Shown here: one piece after another, positions 36,004 through 47,077 of the stretch
How the letters are laid out: each line of letters begins with the position of its first letter
Position numbering within the stretch: position 1 is the stretch's first letter
NCBI RefSeq assembly: GCF_000787855.1
Contig: NZ_BBPQ01000048.1
Location: 1 to 61,376 of the forward strand
Length of the DNA stretch: 61,376 nucleotides
Source: Streptacidiphilus anmyonensis
Lineage (GTDB): Bacteria > Actinomycetota > Actinomycetes > Streptomycetales > Streptomycetaceae
Direction of reading: 5' to 3'
The notes under the pieces: generated by a model
What the model was told of the DNA's origin: nothing
Database searches by the model: none
What the model saw: the letters and a program-made list of their open reading frames with translations, nothing else
Position numbers and translations under genes: made by a program

Positions 36004-38982
36004 ATGCTGAGCACTGAGCTGAGCAACGAGCTGAGCACCGAAACGCTGCTGCCCGGGCAGTCCCGCCGCGGCAGGCCCTGGGCGGCCGAGGAGCACGACA
36101 GATCCGCCGCGTCGCCCTTCGCCTACGGCGAGGGCGACCAGGAGGAGATGGGGCACCCCGACGACCTCGTCACGGAGCCGCCCGAGGGCGGCGCTGCCCG
36201 GGACGCCCACCCGCCGGGGCCGCTCCGGCTCTCGCACGCCGCGGCGCGGCTGCCGCGGATACTCGCGATGCTGGTCTGCCTGCTGTACGTCGCGGGCGCG
36301 GCCTACGGCTGGGGTTCGCCCGCGGTGGCGGACTTCATGGGCGACTTCGGCCTTGCCGGAGCCGCACTGACGGCCTCGCTCTCCTGCTTCGGCTACGGCG
36401 TGCTCTCCGGCGGGCGGCACCGCAGCGCCTGGGTCTGCTTCGGCCTGAGCTCCCTCATGGTCGCCGTCGGCAACGGCATCTGGGGCTGGTACGAGTGCGT
36501 GCTCCGGCAGTCGCTGCCGTCGCCGTCGATCGCCGACTACGTCTTCCTCTTCTTCGCCCCGCCCGCCATCCTCGGGCTGCTGATGCTCTCCAACCGGCCC
36601 CGCAACGCCGCCGGTTGGCTCTGCCTCGCGCTCGACGCCTGGCTCATCGCCGGCTCGCTGCTGACGCTCAGCTGGTCCCTCGCTCTCGGCCGGACGGCGC
36701 AGGGCGACCAGCACAGCCCGCTGCGGCTGGCGGTCGGCCTGGCCTACCCGCTGCTGGACATCCTGCTCATCAGCATGGTCCTCGGCCTGCGCTTCCGCCG
36801 TCAGGACAGCAACCGGGCGGCGGTGCACACGGCCATAGTGGGCCTCGCCCTGACGGTGCTCTGCGATGCCGTCTTCACCAGCCAGTCCTTCAAGGACGCC
36901 TACCACTCGGGCGAACTGCTCGACGCGGGCTGGTTCTGCGGCTCGATGCTGCTGGCCTGGGCCCCGTGGGCCGGGGGCGGCCGCGCGCTCACCCGCGAGT
37001 CCGTCCGGCGGCCGCGCGTCGCGTCCACCTTCAGCGCGCTGACCCCGTACGCCGCCACCGGCGTCTGCACCATCGGCCTGCTCTACAACGCGCTCGGGCA
37101 GCACCATCTGGACCGGCTGGTCCTGATCATCAGCTGCACCGTGGTGATGGCGCTGATCCTGCGTCAGGGCGTGATGCTGCTGGACAACCTGGCGCTGGCC
37201 CAGCGGCTCAGCCACCAGGAGCGGCACTTCCGCTCGCTCGTGCAGGGCTCCAGCGACGTCATCATGATCGCCGACCCGGACGGTGTGCTGCGCTACGTCA
37301 GCCCCGCCGCGGCCGGCGTCTACGGGCGCCCGGCCGAGGAGCTGGTCGGCACCAGGCTGCCGGAGATGGTCCACCCGGACGACCTCGGCCATGTGCTGTG
37401 GGAGGTGCAGCGCTACCTCGCCAAGGCTCCCGCCCACGCAGCCCAGGGGGCCCAGGGGGCCCGCGGAGCCCACGGATCAGCCGGGGCTCACGGCCCCACG
37501 GCGGAGCCGACCGCGCGGATCGAGTGCCGGGTCCGCTCGGGCGCGGGGGAGTGGCTGGACGTGGAGTCCACCGTCAACCGCTACCGCGACGGGCTGATCT
37601 TCAACTGCCGCGACATCTCCGAACGCGTGCGCCTTCAGGCGCAGTTGGAGCACAACGCGTTCCACGACGCGCTGACCGGCCTGCCCAACCGGGCGCTGTT
37701 CCTCAAGCGCGGCCGCGACGCGCTCACCCCCAGGGCCGAGAAACGTCCCGACGTCGCGGTGCTCTTCGTCGACCTCGACGGCTTCAAGGCCGTCAACGAC
37801 ACCGCCGGCCACCAGGTCGGCGACGAGCTGCTGGTGCTGGCGGCGAAGCGGCTGCGCGAGTCCGTGCGCGAGGGCGACACGGTCGCCCGGCTCGGCGGCG
37901 ACGAGTTCGCGGTGCTGCTCGTGGGCGAGGTCGACCGGGAGCGCGCCTTCGCCATCGCCGAGCGGCTACGCCTCGCCGTCTCCGCGCCCTACGCGCTGGG
38001 CAACGAGGAGCACGCCGTCGCCGCCAGCATCGGCATCGCCTTCGCCGAGCCGGCCGTAGGGCCGGAGAGCGCCGCCGACCTGCTGCGCAGCGCGGACCTG
38101 GCGATGTACCAGGCGAAGAGGCGCGGCAAGGACCGCGTCCACGAGTACTCGCCCGAGCTGCGCACGGAGCTGCGCCGTCGCACCGAGCTGGACCAGCGGC
38201 TGCGCACCGCCGTGCGCGAGGGCGAGTTCACCCTCGTCCACCAGCCGATCGTGGACCTGCGCAGCGGCCGGATCAGCGGCCTGGCAGCGCAGGCGCGGTG
38301 GCGCTCCGCGCAGGGGCTGCTGCTCACCCCGGCGGAGTTCCTGCATGCCGCGGGCGGCGGCGAGCGGGCGCTGCGGCTGTCCCGCTGGATGGTCGAGCAC
38401 GCCGTCGAGGAGGCCGCAGGGCGCGGCGGCACGCTGCCGGTGACGGTCCGGCTCTCGCCGCGCGCGCTGACCGCGCCGGGGGTGGTGGAGGCCGCGGAGA
38501 CGGTGCTGCGCCGCTGCCGCCTTCCCGGCGGCCGGCTGGTCGTCGAGCTCGGCGACAGCGGGCCCGGCCCCGGCCCCGTCGACGGACGCAGCCACGGCGT
38601 CGACGAGCTGGTGCAGCGTCTCGGCCGACTCAAACAGCTCGGCATCGGCCTGGTCCTGGACGGGCTCGGCGGCGGCGCGACCCCGCTCAGCGAGCTGCGC
38701 CGGCTGCCGGTGGACGCGCTCAAGCTGGAACGCGGCGTCGTGGACGGTCTGCTCGACTCGGCCTTCCTGCGGACCCTCGCCTCGTCCGTCCTGCGGATCG
38801 GTCACGAGCTCGGCCTGGAGACCGTCGCCGACGGGGTGGACCGCGTCGAGCAGGTCCGCATCCTGCGGGATCTCGGCTGCTCACGAGGGCAGGGCCTGCA
38901 CTTCGCGCCGCCGATGCGGGAGGATGAACTGAAGGAACTGCTCCTGGCGGATACCAGGACGTCCGAGGAAGATCCCGCATGA
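36004..38982 (+). CDS. Membrane PAS-GGDEF protein with degenerate EAL domain
   Basis: 992 aa. About ten membrane helices (roughly 75-390) lead into a PAS domain (about 395-545). The GGDEF domain is intact (GGDEF 631-635) with an RxxD inhibitory site (R622-E-G-D625). The C-terminal EAL domain is degenerate: EAL is replaced by A-A-Q, the DDFGTG loop by DGLGGG and K-D-R by K-L-E-R. It is predicted to be a product-inhibited diguanylate cyclase without phosphodiesterase activity. The start is ATG 36004 after GGAGGGGGA. Location next to ilvB recalls the S. coelicolor GGDEF-EAL gene there (possibly named cdgE). Confidence 0.88.
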   Translation: MLSTELSNELSTETLLPGQSRRGRPWAAEEHDRSAASPFAYGEGDQEEMGHPDDLVTEPPEGGAARDAHPPGPLRLSHAAARLPRILAMLVCLLYVAGAAYGWGSPAVADFMGDFGLAGAALTASLSCFGYGVLSGGRHRSAWVCFGLSSLMVAVGNGIWGWYECVLRQSLPSPSIADYVFLFFAPPAILGLLMLSNRPRNAAGWLCLALDAWLIAGSLLTLSWSLALGRTAQGDQHSPLRLAVGLAYPLLDILLISMVLGLRFRRQDSNRAAVHTAIVGLALTVLCDAVFTSQSFKDAYHSGELLDAGWFCGSMLLAWAPWAGGGRALTRESVRRPRVASTFSALTPYAATGVCTIGLLYNALGQHHLDRLVLIISCTVVMALILRQGVMLLDNLALAQRLSHQERHFRSLVQGSSDVIMIADPDGVLRYVSPAAAGVYGRPAEELVGTRLPEMVHPDDLGHVLWEVQRYLAKAPAHAAQGAQGARGAHGSAGAHGPTAEPTARIECRVRSGAGEWLDVESTVNRYRDGLIFNCRDISERVRLQAQLEHNAFHDALTGLPNRALFLKRGRDALTPRAEKRPDVAVLFVDLDGFKAVNDTAGHQVGDELLVLAAKRLRESVREGDTVARLGGDEFAVLLVGEVDRERAFAIAERLRLAVSAPYALGNEEHAVAASIGIAFAEPAVGPESAADLLRSADLAMYQAKRRGKDRVHEYSPELRTELRRRTELDQRLRTAVREGEFTLVHQPIVDLRSGRISGLAAQARWRSAQGLLLTPAEFLHAAGGGERALRLSRWMVEHAVEEAAGRGGTLPVTVRLSPRALTAPGVVEAAETVLRRCRLPGGRLVVELGDSGPGPGPVDGRSHGVDELVQRLGRLKQLGIGLVLDGLGGGATPLSELRRLPVDALKLERGVVDGLLDSAFLRTLASSVLRIGHELGLETVADGVDRVEQVRILRDLGCSRGQGLHFAPPMREDELKELLLADTRTSEEDPA

Positions 38983-39003
38983 TGAGACACGAATCGAGTG
39001 GGC

Positions 39004-39009
39004 TTGACA
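39004..39009 (+). promoter_or_regulatory. -35 element for the ilvB leader
   Basis: Perfect TTGACA. The nearest -10-like hexamer, GAGGAT (39025-39030), is 15 bp away, slightly short. Transcription would begin close to the leader-peptide ATG at 39041, which may be leaderless. Confidence 0.45.
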
Positions 39010-39040
39010 CCCCCCGGGGCGTCGGAGGATGGTCGTCAGC

Positions 39041-39082
39041 ATGCGCACCCGAATTCTCGTACTTGGCGGGCGCGTCGGCTGA
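39041..39082 (+). CDS. ilvB leader peptide (attenuator)
   Basis: A 13-residue ORF, MRTRILVLGGRVG, containing consecutive Ile-Leu-Val-Leu and a later Val: the codons expected of a branched-chain amino acid attenuator. An in-frame ATG at 39029 would add four residues. A terminator with a T-run follows 40 bp downstream, ahead of ilvB. Ribosome stalling at the Ile/Leu/Val codons when these amino acids are scarce should favour read-through. Confidence 0.8.
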   Translation: MRTRILVLGGRVG

Positions 39083-39121
39083 GCCGGGAGTCAACTCCCG
39101 AGCTGACCTGGCTGACGCGCT

Positions 39122-39159
39122 ACCCCTCGCATGCCCACACGGGCACGAGGGGTTTTTTG
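39122..39159 (+). terminator. ilvB attenuator terminator
   Basis: CCCCTCG (39123-39129) pairs with CGAGGGG (39146-39152), and TGCCC (39132-39136) with GGGCA (39141-39145), followed by TTTTTT (39153-39158). This is a classical intrinsic terminator, rare in such GC-rich DNA. Upstream, GCGCGTC near 39071 and GACGCGC near 39115 can pair as the alternative structure. Confidence 0.85.
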
Positions 39160-39250
39160 TTGCCGCGAGGCAGCCAGCGCAGCGCGCTCAGCGCGAACCG
39201 CCCTAGAGACCCCCCTCCGAGAAGTCCGAGCAGCCGAGAAGGAACAGCAG

Positions 39251-41086
39251 ATGACCGAGCAGGCAGCAGCGCCCGTCCCGCACCATGCGGGCCCCGAACC
39301 GATGACCGGTGCCCAGTCGCTCATCCGCTCCCTCGAGGCGGTCGGCGCGGACACCGTCTTCGGCATCCCGGGCGGCGCGATCCTCCCGGCCTACGACCCG
39401 CTGATGGACTCGACCCGGGTGCGCCACATCCTGGTCCGCCACGAGCAGGGCGCGGGTCACGCGGCCACCGGCTACGCGCAGGCCACCGGCAGGGTCGGCG
39501 TCTGCATGGCGACCTCCGGTCCGGGTGCGACGAACCTGGTGACGCCGCTGGCGGACGCGTACATGGACTCCGTGCCGGTGGTCGCGATCACCGGCCAGGT
39601 CTCCTCCAAGGCGATCGGCACGGACGCCTTCCAGGAGGCGGACATCTGCGGCATCACGATGCCGATCACCAAGCACAACTTCCTGGTCACCGACGCGGAC
39701 GAGATCCCGCGCGTGATCGCGGAGGCGTTCCACATCGCGAGCACCGGCCGTCCCGGCCCGGTCCTGGTCGACATCGCCAAGGACGCGCTCCAGGCCCGGA
39801 CCGTCTTCCGCTGGCCGGTCGAGCCGCAGCTGCCCGGCTACCGCCCGGTCACCAAGCCGCACGCCAAGCAGATCCGCGAGGCCGCACGGCTGCTGGCCGG
39901 TGCCAAGCGCCCGGTCCTGTACGTCGGCGGCGGCGTGCTGAAGGCCGGCGCCACGGCCGAGCTGCGCATCCTGGCCGAGCTGACCGGCGCCCCGGTGGTC
40001 ACCACGCTGATGGCGCTGGGCGCCTTCCCGGACAGCCACGACCAGCACCTGGGCATGCCCGGCATGCACGGCTCGGTCGCCGCGGTCACCGCGCTGCAGA
40101 AGGCCGACCTGCTGTTCGCGCTCGGCACCCGCTTCGACGACCGCGTCACCGGCAAGCTGGACACCTTCGCGCCGAACGCCAAGGTCGTCCACGCCGACAT
40201 CGACCCGGCCGAGATCGGCAAGAACCGCGCCGCGGACGTCCCGATCGTCGGCGACGCCCGCGAGATCATCGCGGACCTGATCGTCGCGGTCCAGCAGGAG
40301 CAGGCCGCCGGCCAGGCGGCGGGCGAGCACCGCTTCGACTACGGCCAGTGGTGGGAGCAGCTCAACGCCTGGCGCAAGACCTACCCGGTCGGCTACGAGC
40401 CGGCCCCGGAGGGCATGCTCAGCCCGCAGCAGGTCATCGAGCGCATCGGCCAGAAGGTCGGCTCCGACGCGATCTACGCCGCGGGCGTCGGCCAGCACCA
40501 GATGTGGGCCTCGCAGTTCATCTCCTTCGAGAAGCCCGCCACCTGGCTGAACTCCGGCGGCGCCGGGACGATGGGCTACGCGGTCCCGGCCGCGATGGGC
40601 GCGAAGGCCGGCTGCCCCGACACCCAGGTGTGGGCGATCGACGGCGACGGCTGCTTCCAGATGACCAACCAGGAGCTGGTCACCTGCGCGCTGAACAACA
40701 TCCCGATCAAGGTCGCGATCATCAACAACGGCTCGCTGGGCATGGTCCGCCAGTGGCAGACCCTCTTCTACAACCAGCGCTACTCCAACACCGTCCTGCA
40801 CGACGGCCCGGAGAACGACGGCCGCGGCCCCGCCGCCGGCACCCGGATCCCGGACTTCGTCAAGCTGTCCGAGGCCATGGGCTGCCACGCGCTGCGCTGC
40901 GAGCGCCCGGAGGACCTGGACGCGGTGATCGACAAGGCGATGTCGCTCAACGACGCGCCGGTCGTCATCGACTTCATCGTCCACCAGGACGCGATGGTCT
41001 GGCCGATGGTCCCGGCCGGTGTCAGCAACGACGAGATCCTGGCCGCACGCGACGTCCGTCCGGACTTCGGCGACGAGAACGACTGA
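39251..41086 (+). CDS. ilvB: Acetolactate synthase large subunit
   Basis: 611-aa ThDP-dependent catalytic subunit, the first common step of Val/Leu/Ile synthesis: two pyruvate to acetolactate, or pyruvate plus 2-oxobutyrate to acetohydroxybutyrate. The PYR domain has the catalytic Glu in RHEQGAGH, and the PP domain has the [12 protein letters not shown]...NN motif near residue 460. The start is ATG 39251 after AAGGAA. It is controlled by the upstream leader-peptide attenuator and paired with ilvN 16 bp downstream. Confidence 0.97.
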   Translation: MTEQAAAPVPHHAGPEPMTGAQSLIRSLEAVGADTVFGIPGGAILPAYDPLMDSTRVRHILVRHEQGAGHAATGYAQATGRVGVCMATSGPGATNLVTPLADAYMDSVPVVAITGQVSSKAIGTDAFQEADICGITMPITKHNFLVTDADEIPRVIAEAFHIASTGRPGPVLVDIAKDALQARTVFRWPVEPQLPGYRPVTKPHAKQIREAARLLAGAKRPVLYVGGGVLKAGATAELRILAELTGAPVVTTLMALGAFPDSHDQHLGMPGMHGSVAAVTALQKADLLFALGTRFDDRVTGKLDTFAPNAKVVHADIDPAEIGKNRAADVPIVGDAREIIADLIVAVQQEQAAGQAAGEHRFDYGQWWEQLNAWRKTYPVGYEPAPEGMLSPQQVIERIGQKVGSDAIYAAGVGQHQMWASQFISFEKPATWLNSGGAGTMGYAVPAAMGAKAGCPDTQVWAIDGDGCFQMTNQELVTCALNNIPIKVAIINNGSLGMVRQWQTLFYNQRYSNTVLHDGPENDGRGPAAGTRIPDFVKLSEAMGCHALRCERPEDLDAVIDKAMSLNDAPVVIDFIVHQDAMVWPMVPAGVSNDEILAARDVRPDFGDEND

Positions 41087-42826
<1,740 letters not shown>

Positions 42827-42849
42827 GCCGTCTCGTCAGCAGTCGAGCC

Positions 42850-42879
42850 GGGGTGGCCGAGCGGTCGAGCGGCCACCCC
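42850..42879 (+). terminator. Terminator after ilvC
   Basis: GGGGTGGCCG (42850-42859) pairs with CGGCCACCCC (42870-42879), loop 10 nt, 23 bp after the ilvC stop. No long T-run follows. Confidence 0.75.
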
Positions 42880-42912
42880 TGTCGCATTACAGCATTCCTG
42901 TAGGGATCGTTT

Positions 42913-42925
42913 GTACGGTCCGTAC
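42913..42925. promoter_or_regulatory. Palindrome upstream of serA
   Basis: GTACGG-T-CCGTAC is a perfect 6-bp dyad in the 295-bp ilvC-serA gap, about 200 bp before serA. It could be an operator; no regulator match is known to me. The rest of the gap shows no gene. Confidence 0.4.
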
Positions 42926-43121
42926 CATCCCCGGCGGGTGATTCTTCCGCAGGGGCGCTCGGCGGAAGCACCTCCGCCGATAGACTCAATCTGCGCGTCA
43001 GGCTCACAGCGTCGTGCGTCTCCAACGCGGCATGCCACCGTCCCCTCCATGCCGTCCAAGCAACGCGGGTGCGCCCCCATTCGCACGGCTTCGGGGAGAA
43101 CCGGACAGTAAGGAAACTGTC

Positions 43122-44714
43122 GTGAGCAGCAAGCCTGTAGTCCTCATCGCTGAAGAGCTGTCTCCTGCCACCGTCGACGCGCTCGGGCCGGACTTCGAGA
43201 TCCGGCACTGCGACGGCGCCAACCGTGCCGAGCTCCTTCCCGCGATCGCCGACGTCGACGCGATCCTGATCCGCTCCGCCACCAAGGTGGACGCGGAGGC
43301 GATCGCCGCCGCGAACAAGCTGAAGGTCGTCGCCCGCGCCGGCGTCGGTCTCGACAACGTGGACGTCCCGGCCGCCACCAAGGCGGGCGTGATGGTCGTC
43401 AACGCGCCGACCTCCAACATCGTCACCGCGGCCGAGCTCGCCTGCGGCCTGCTGCTCTCGACGGCCCGTCACATCCCGGCCGCCAACGCCTCGCTGAAGG
43501 GCGGCGAGTGGAAGCGCAGCAAGTACACCGGCGTCGAGCTGGCCGAGAAGACCCTCGGCGTGGTCGGCCTCGGCCGCATCGGCGTGCTGGTCGCGCAGCG
43601 CATGTCCGCCTTCGGCATGAAGATCGTCGCCTACGACCCCTACATCCAGGCCGCGCGCGCCGCGCAGATGGGCGTCAAGCTCCTCTCGCTGGACGAGCTG
43701 CTGGAGGTCGCCGACTTCATCACCGTCCACCTGCCGAAGACCCCGGAGACCATCGGTCTGATCGGCGACGAGGCGCTGCACAAGGTCAAGCCGACCGTCC
43801 GCATCGTCAACGCCGCGCGCGGCGGCATCGTCGACGAGGAGGCGCTGGCCGCCGCCCTCAAGGAGGGCCGGGTCGCCGGCGCGGGCCTGGACGTCTTCGT
43901 CAAGGAGCCCTGCACCGACTCGCCCCTCTTCGGCTTCGACAACGTCGTGGCCACCCCGCACCTGGGCGCCTCCACGGACGAGGCGCAGGAGAAGGCGGGC
44001 ATCTCCGTCGCCCGCAGCGTCCGCCTCGCCCTCGCCGGCGAGCTGGTGCCGGACGCGGTCAACGTCCAGGGCGGCGTCATCGCCGAGGACGTCCGTCCGG
44101 GCCTGCCGCTGGCCGAGAAGCTCGGCCGCATCTTCACCGGGCTGGCCGGCGAGGTCGCGGTCCGCCTCGACGTCGAGGTGCGCGGTGAGATCACCCAGCA
44201 CGACGTGAAGGTACTGGAGCTCTCCGCCCTCAAGGGTGTCTTCGAGGACGTCGTCGCGGAGACGGTCTCCTACGTCAACGCCCCGCTGTTCGCGCAGGAG
44301 CGCGGCCTCGAGGTCCGCCTCACCACGCTGAGCGAGAGCCCCGAGTACCGCAACGTCATCACCGTCCGCGGCACCCTCACCGACGGCCGCGAGATCTCGG
44401 TGGCGGGCACGCTGACCGGCCCGAAGCGCCAGCAGAAGATCGTCGGCGTCAACGAGTTCGACGTCGACGTCGCCCTCACCGACTTCATGGGCTTCTTCCG
44501 CTACGTCGACCGCCCGGGCGTCGTCGGCACCCTCGGCAAGCTCCTCGGCGACGCCGGGATCAACATCGCCGGCATGCAGGTCTCCCGCGACGAGCAGGGC
44601 GGCGACGCCCTGGTCTCCCTCACGGTCGACAGCGAGATCCCGCAGGAGCTGCTGAACGAGATCTCCGCGGAGATCGGCGCGAAGTTCGCCCGCAGCGTGA
44701 ACCTCTCGGCCTGA
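43122..44714 (+). CDS. serA: D-3-phosphoglycerate dehydrogenase
   Basis: 530-aa NAD-dependent first enzyme of serine synthesis, of the long type with three C-terminal regions. The Rossmann motif VVGLGRIGVLVAQRM is at about residues 147-161; the catalytic Arg (NAARGG), Glu (KEPC) and His (TPHLGAST) are present. The intervening domain is followed by a C-terminal ACT domain (about 455-528), which in homologues mediates serine inhibition. GTG 43122 follows AAGGAAA. A strong terminator lies just downstream. Confidence 0.97.
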   Translation: MSSKPVVLIAEELSPATVDALGPDFEIRHCDGANRAELLPAIADVDAILIRSATKVDAEAIAAANKLKVVARAGVGLDNVDVPAATKAGVMVVNAPTSNIVTAAELACGLLLSTARHIPAANASLKGGEWKRSKYTGVELAEKTLGVVGLGRIGVLVAQRMSAFGMKIVAYDPYIQAARAAQMGVKLLSLDELLEVADFITVHLPKTPETIGLIGDEALHKVKPTVRIVNAARGGIVDEEALAAALKEGRVAGAGLDVFVKEPCTDSPLFGFDNVVATPHLGASTDEAQEKAGISVARSVRLALAGELVPDAVNVQGGVIAEDVRPGLPLAEKLGRIFTGLAGEVAVRLDVEVRGEITQHDVKVLELSALKGVFEDVVAETVSYVNAPLFAQERGLEVRLTTLSESPEYRNVITVRGTLTDGREISVAGTLTGPKRQQKIVGVNEFDVDVALTDFMGFFRYVDRPGVVGTLGKLLGDAGINIAGMQVSRDEQGGDALVSLTVDSEIPQELLNEISAEIGAKFARSVNLSA

Positions 44715-44730
44715 TCCGCCCGGTAGTGCC

Positions 44731-44763
44731 GAAACCCCGCCGGGCTTCGCCCGGCGGGGTTTC
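44731..44763 (+). terminator. Terminator after serA
   Basis: A perfect 14-bp stem (44731-44744 with 44750-44763), loop CTTCG, with the A-run/T-run arrangement GAAACCCC...GGGGTTTC. It can work on both strands. Confidence 0.9.
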
Positions 44764-44802
44764 GTGCTGGAGCGGACTGTGGTGATGCGGAAGCATGGCG
44801 CC

Positions 44803-45363
44803 ATGAGCCCCACGGACGAGGACTGCGAGCGCGGGAGACTCGAAGCCGCCTGGGAGTCGTTCGAGTGTCCGGACGGCCTTGTGGCACAGTGCTTCGGCGG
44901 CGCGATCGTGATGGAGGTCCACCCCCGGACCCTGCACGATCTGCCGATCCGCACCATGGTGCGCCAGGCCTGGCCGCGGCTGGAGGCGTGGGGGGAGTGC
45001 GGCTTGGACTGCGGGGCCGACGGCAAGCCCCGCGCGGATGTCGTCTTCGCGCGTCCCGACGACATCGACCTCGCCTGGGAGGACTGGCCGGCCGGCGCTG
45101 TCCAGGGGGTCTGCGAGGTCATCTCGCCGAGCAGCAAGAACCACGACCGGCGGATCAAGGCGGAGATCTATGCTCGCGCCCGTATCCCGGTCTACCTGAT
45201 CGTGGATCCGACGCAGGGCCTGTGGGAGATCTTCACGCTCGGTCCCGCCGACGCCTATCAGCTGGTCGGCAAGGGCGGCTTCGGCGAGCCGTGTGAGCTC
45301 CCCTTGCCTGCGGGGGCCGTGGTCGTCGACACCACCGCCTGGAGGCCGTACTCCTCGACATGA
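44803..45363 (+). CDS. Uma2 family (DUF820) endonuclease-like protein
   Basis: About 186 aa with the PD-(D/E)XK-like core of Uma2 proteins: PRADVVF (Asp), then EVISPSSKNHDRRIKAEIY with Glu and the lysine, and the YLIVDP strand. Restriction-endonuclease-like nuclease activity is predicted by fold; biological roles are unknown. The start is uncertain: ATG 44803 was chosen for its natural N-terminus (MSPTDEDC), but ATG 44785 and GTG 44764 are in frame. Uma2 genes are common accessory genes in streptomycetes. Confidence 0.75.
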   Translation: MSPTDEDCERGRLEAAWESFECPDGLVAQCFGGAIVMEVHPRTLHDLPIRTMVRQAWPRLEAWGECGLDCGADGKPRADVVFARPDDIDLAWEDWPAGAVQGVCEVISPSSKNHDRRIKAEIYARARIPVYLIVDPTQGLWEIFTLGPADAYQLVGKGGFGEPCELPLPAGAVVVDTTAWRPYSST

Positions 45364-45428
45364 TCGATCCGAAAAGCCTAGCGCTGCAAGGATCTTGTCC
45401 TCGCGGGGTTCGCTGTTGGATGCTGTGC

Positions 45429-45473
45429 ACTCGTTGAACACGAGTTGTTCGTCCGTTGGACAGAGGATAGGGC
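45429..45473 (+). promoter_or_regulatory. Candidate promoter and dyad of the methyltransferase gene
   Basis: ACTCG (45429-45433) and CGAGT (45441-45445) form a dyad. It overlaps a possible promoter TTGTTC (45445-45450), 17 bp, TAGGGC (45468-45473), which would start transcription at or very near ATG 45480. Confidence 0.35.
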
Positions 45474-45479
45474 GCCGCC

Positions 45480-46187
45480 ATGCACAGGTCTGCGTACGAG
45501 CACATGGAACTGTGTGTGCGGGAGTACATGCCGAAGGACGGTCGGCACCGGGTGGTCGACCTGGGGTCGAGGATCTCCCCGAAGCAGACGCTCACCCACC
45601 GGAGCCTGCTCACCGAGTACGACATCGAGTACGTCGGGGTGGACATCCAGGACGGCCCCAACGTCGACAAGGTCATGAAGAAGCCGTACCGGATCCCGGT
45701 GAAGTCCGGGAGCGCCGACTTCGTCTTCTCCGGCCAGGCGTTCGAGCACATCCCCTTCCCCTGGGCGTCGATGCTGGAGATCGCGCGCATCCTGAAGCCG
45801 GGCGGCCACGCCTTCATCACCGCCCCGTCGCGCGGCCACGTCCACGACGCCCAGGACTGCTGGCGCTACTACCCGGACGGCTACCGGGCCATGGCCGCCT
45901 ACTCCGGGCTGGACCTGCGCGAGGCGTACACCGACTTCCCGCCGAAGAACGGCATCTGGCACCAGTACGGTGAGATCGACACCAAGAACGCCTACTGGGG
46001 CGACAGCGTGGGGGTCTTCCGCAAGGGCGACCGGTACCACCCCTTCCCGCTCTTCGTGCTCCGCGAGGTCACGCTCCTGTGGGCCAACCGCATCGGCGGC
46101 GTCAAGCGCGTCCCCCTCCCGAAGCCCCACCCGGACCGCCCCCTCTGCGGCCGCCCGAAGGAGCCGACCGAGGCTCCGGCGAGCTGA
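45480..46187 (+). CDS. Class I SAM-dependent methyltransferase
   Basis: 235 aa. The SAM-binding motif is VVDLGSR (about residues 25-31), with an acidic residue after the second strand (YVGVDIQDG), DFVFSGQAFEHIPFP at the motif II/III position and LKPGGHAFITAPS, as in Methyltransf_11 enzymes of glycan or lipid pathways. The substrate is unknown. Close spacing with the surface-glycosylation genes at 47662-51671 hints at cell-envelope glycan modification, but the strand is opposite. Confidence 0.8.
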   Translation: MHRSAYEHMELCVREYMPKDGRHRVVDLGSRISPKQTLTHRSLLTEYDIEYVGVDIQDGPNVDKVMKKPYRIPVKSGSADFVFSGQAFEHIPFPWASMLEIARILKPGGHAFITAPSRGHVHDAQDCWRYYPDGYRAMAAYSGLDLREAYTDFPPKNGIWHQYGEIDTKNAYWGDSVGVFRKGDRYHPFPLFVLREVTLLWANRIGGVKRVPLPKPHPDRPLCGRPKEPTEAPAS

Positions 46188-46239
46188 GCGGCCCGGGGAG
46201 GAACGGAACGCCCGTCCGGCCTCCCCCTGGGCCGACCGC

Positions 46240-46377
46240 TCACATCTCCAGCAGCTCCAAGGCCTGTGCGGCGGCTTCCGTCACGCCGCCCCAGGCGTCG
46301 TCGTGCTCGTGAGCGTCAGCCCCACGCCGATTTGGGCGCATGTGCGGCAGTTCGACTTCGTGGGTCACGGCGCGCAC
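46240..46377 (-). CDS. Possible 45-residue ORF after the DUF2461 gene
   Basis: GTG 46377 lies immediately after the TAG of the DUF2461 gene with no spacing, and the frame runs 45 codons (MRAVTHEVELPHMRPNRRGA...) to TGA. No ribosome site is evident. It could be a coupled small ORF or a gene remnant. No homologue is recognised. Confidence 0.25.
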   Translation of the reverse strand: MRAVTHEVELPHMRPNRRGADAHEHDDAWGGVTEAAAQALELLEM

Positions 46378-47004
46378 CTATGCTGCGCCGACGTGGTCGG
46401 CGAGCCAGTCGTTGAGCGGCCTGGTGGCCTTGAGGAACCCGACGACGTGCTGCTTGGCCTCCGCCGTGCCGAGCCACGGCTCGACCGGCCACTGGCGCCA
46501 GGCCGCGAGGCTCTTGTGGCGCAGGAGTTCGATGCGCGGGTGGTCCTTGGGGTAGCCGCGCGGCGCGCTCTTGAGGCGGTTGTGGGCCATGATCTCGATG
46601 TCCGCCTTCGTCAGCTTCGCGATGACGGACTCCAGGGCCTTGCCTGACTTCTCGTCAGCCGCCGCCTCGCGGAAGCGGGCCAGCTGGTCGGGCGTCATCA
46701 CGTAGCAGCCGCTGCCCGCGCCCAGGCCGTCGGCGGAGAACTGGACGTAGCCGCCGCCCTCCAGGGCCGCGCCGATGTGCGTCTTGTACGGCGACTTGTC
46801 CGCGGAGAAGCGGATGTCGCGGTTGGGGCGGAAGACCTTCGCCTCGCCGAAGCGCGGCGCGAGCTCCTCAAGCAGGGCCTCCATCGGCTCGCGCACGCAG
46901 CGCTCGTAGACGTCCTTGTGGGACGTCCAGTAGTCCTTGCTGTTCTCCGCCTCCAGGCCCTCGTAGAAGTCGAGGGCCTCGGCCGGCCAACCCTGGAAGC
47001 TCAT
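46378..47004 (-). CDS. DUF2461 domain-containing protein
   Basis: 208-aa conserved protein of the TIGR02453/DUF2461 family. Signature elements are DFYEGLEAENSKDYWTSHK, the central FRPNRDIRFSADKSPYKTHIGA stretch in pieces, and RGYPKDHPRIELLRHKSLA. The function is unknown. A TAGGCT -10-like element on the minus strand (47016-47011) ends 6 bp before ATG 47004, suggesting a leaderless mRNA. Confidence 0.88.
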   Translation of the reverse strand: MSFQGWPAEALDFYEGLEAENSKDYWTSHKDVYERCVREPMEALLEELAPRFGEAKVFRPNRDIRFSADKSPYKTHIGAALEGGGYVQFSADGLGAGSGCYVMTPDQLARFREAAADEKSGKALESVIAKLTKADIEIMAHNRLKSAPRGYPKDHPRIELLRHKSLAAWRQWPVEPWLGTAEAKQHVVGFLKATRPLNDWLADHVGAA

Positions 47005-47077
47005 GGTCCGAGCCTAGTCACCCCGCGTGGTCCGGGCACGTCTCGACCGCTTGACTGCGCCGGACGCCGGTGCTGGC

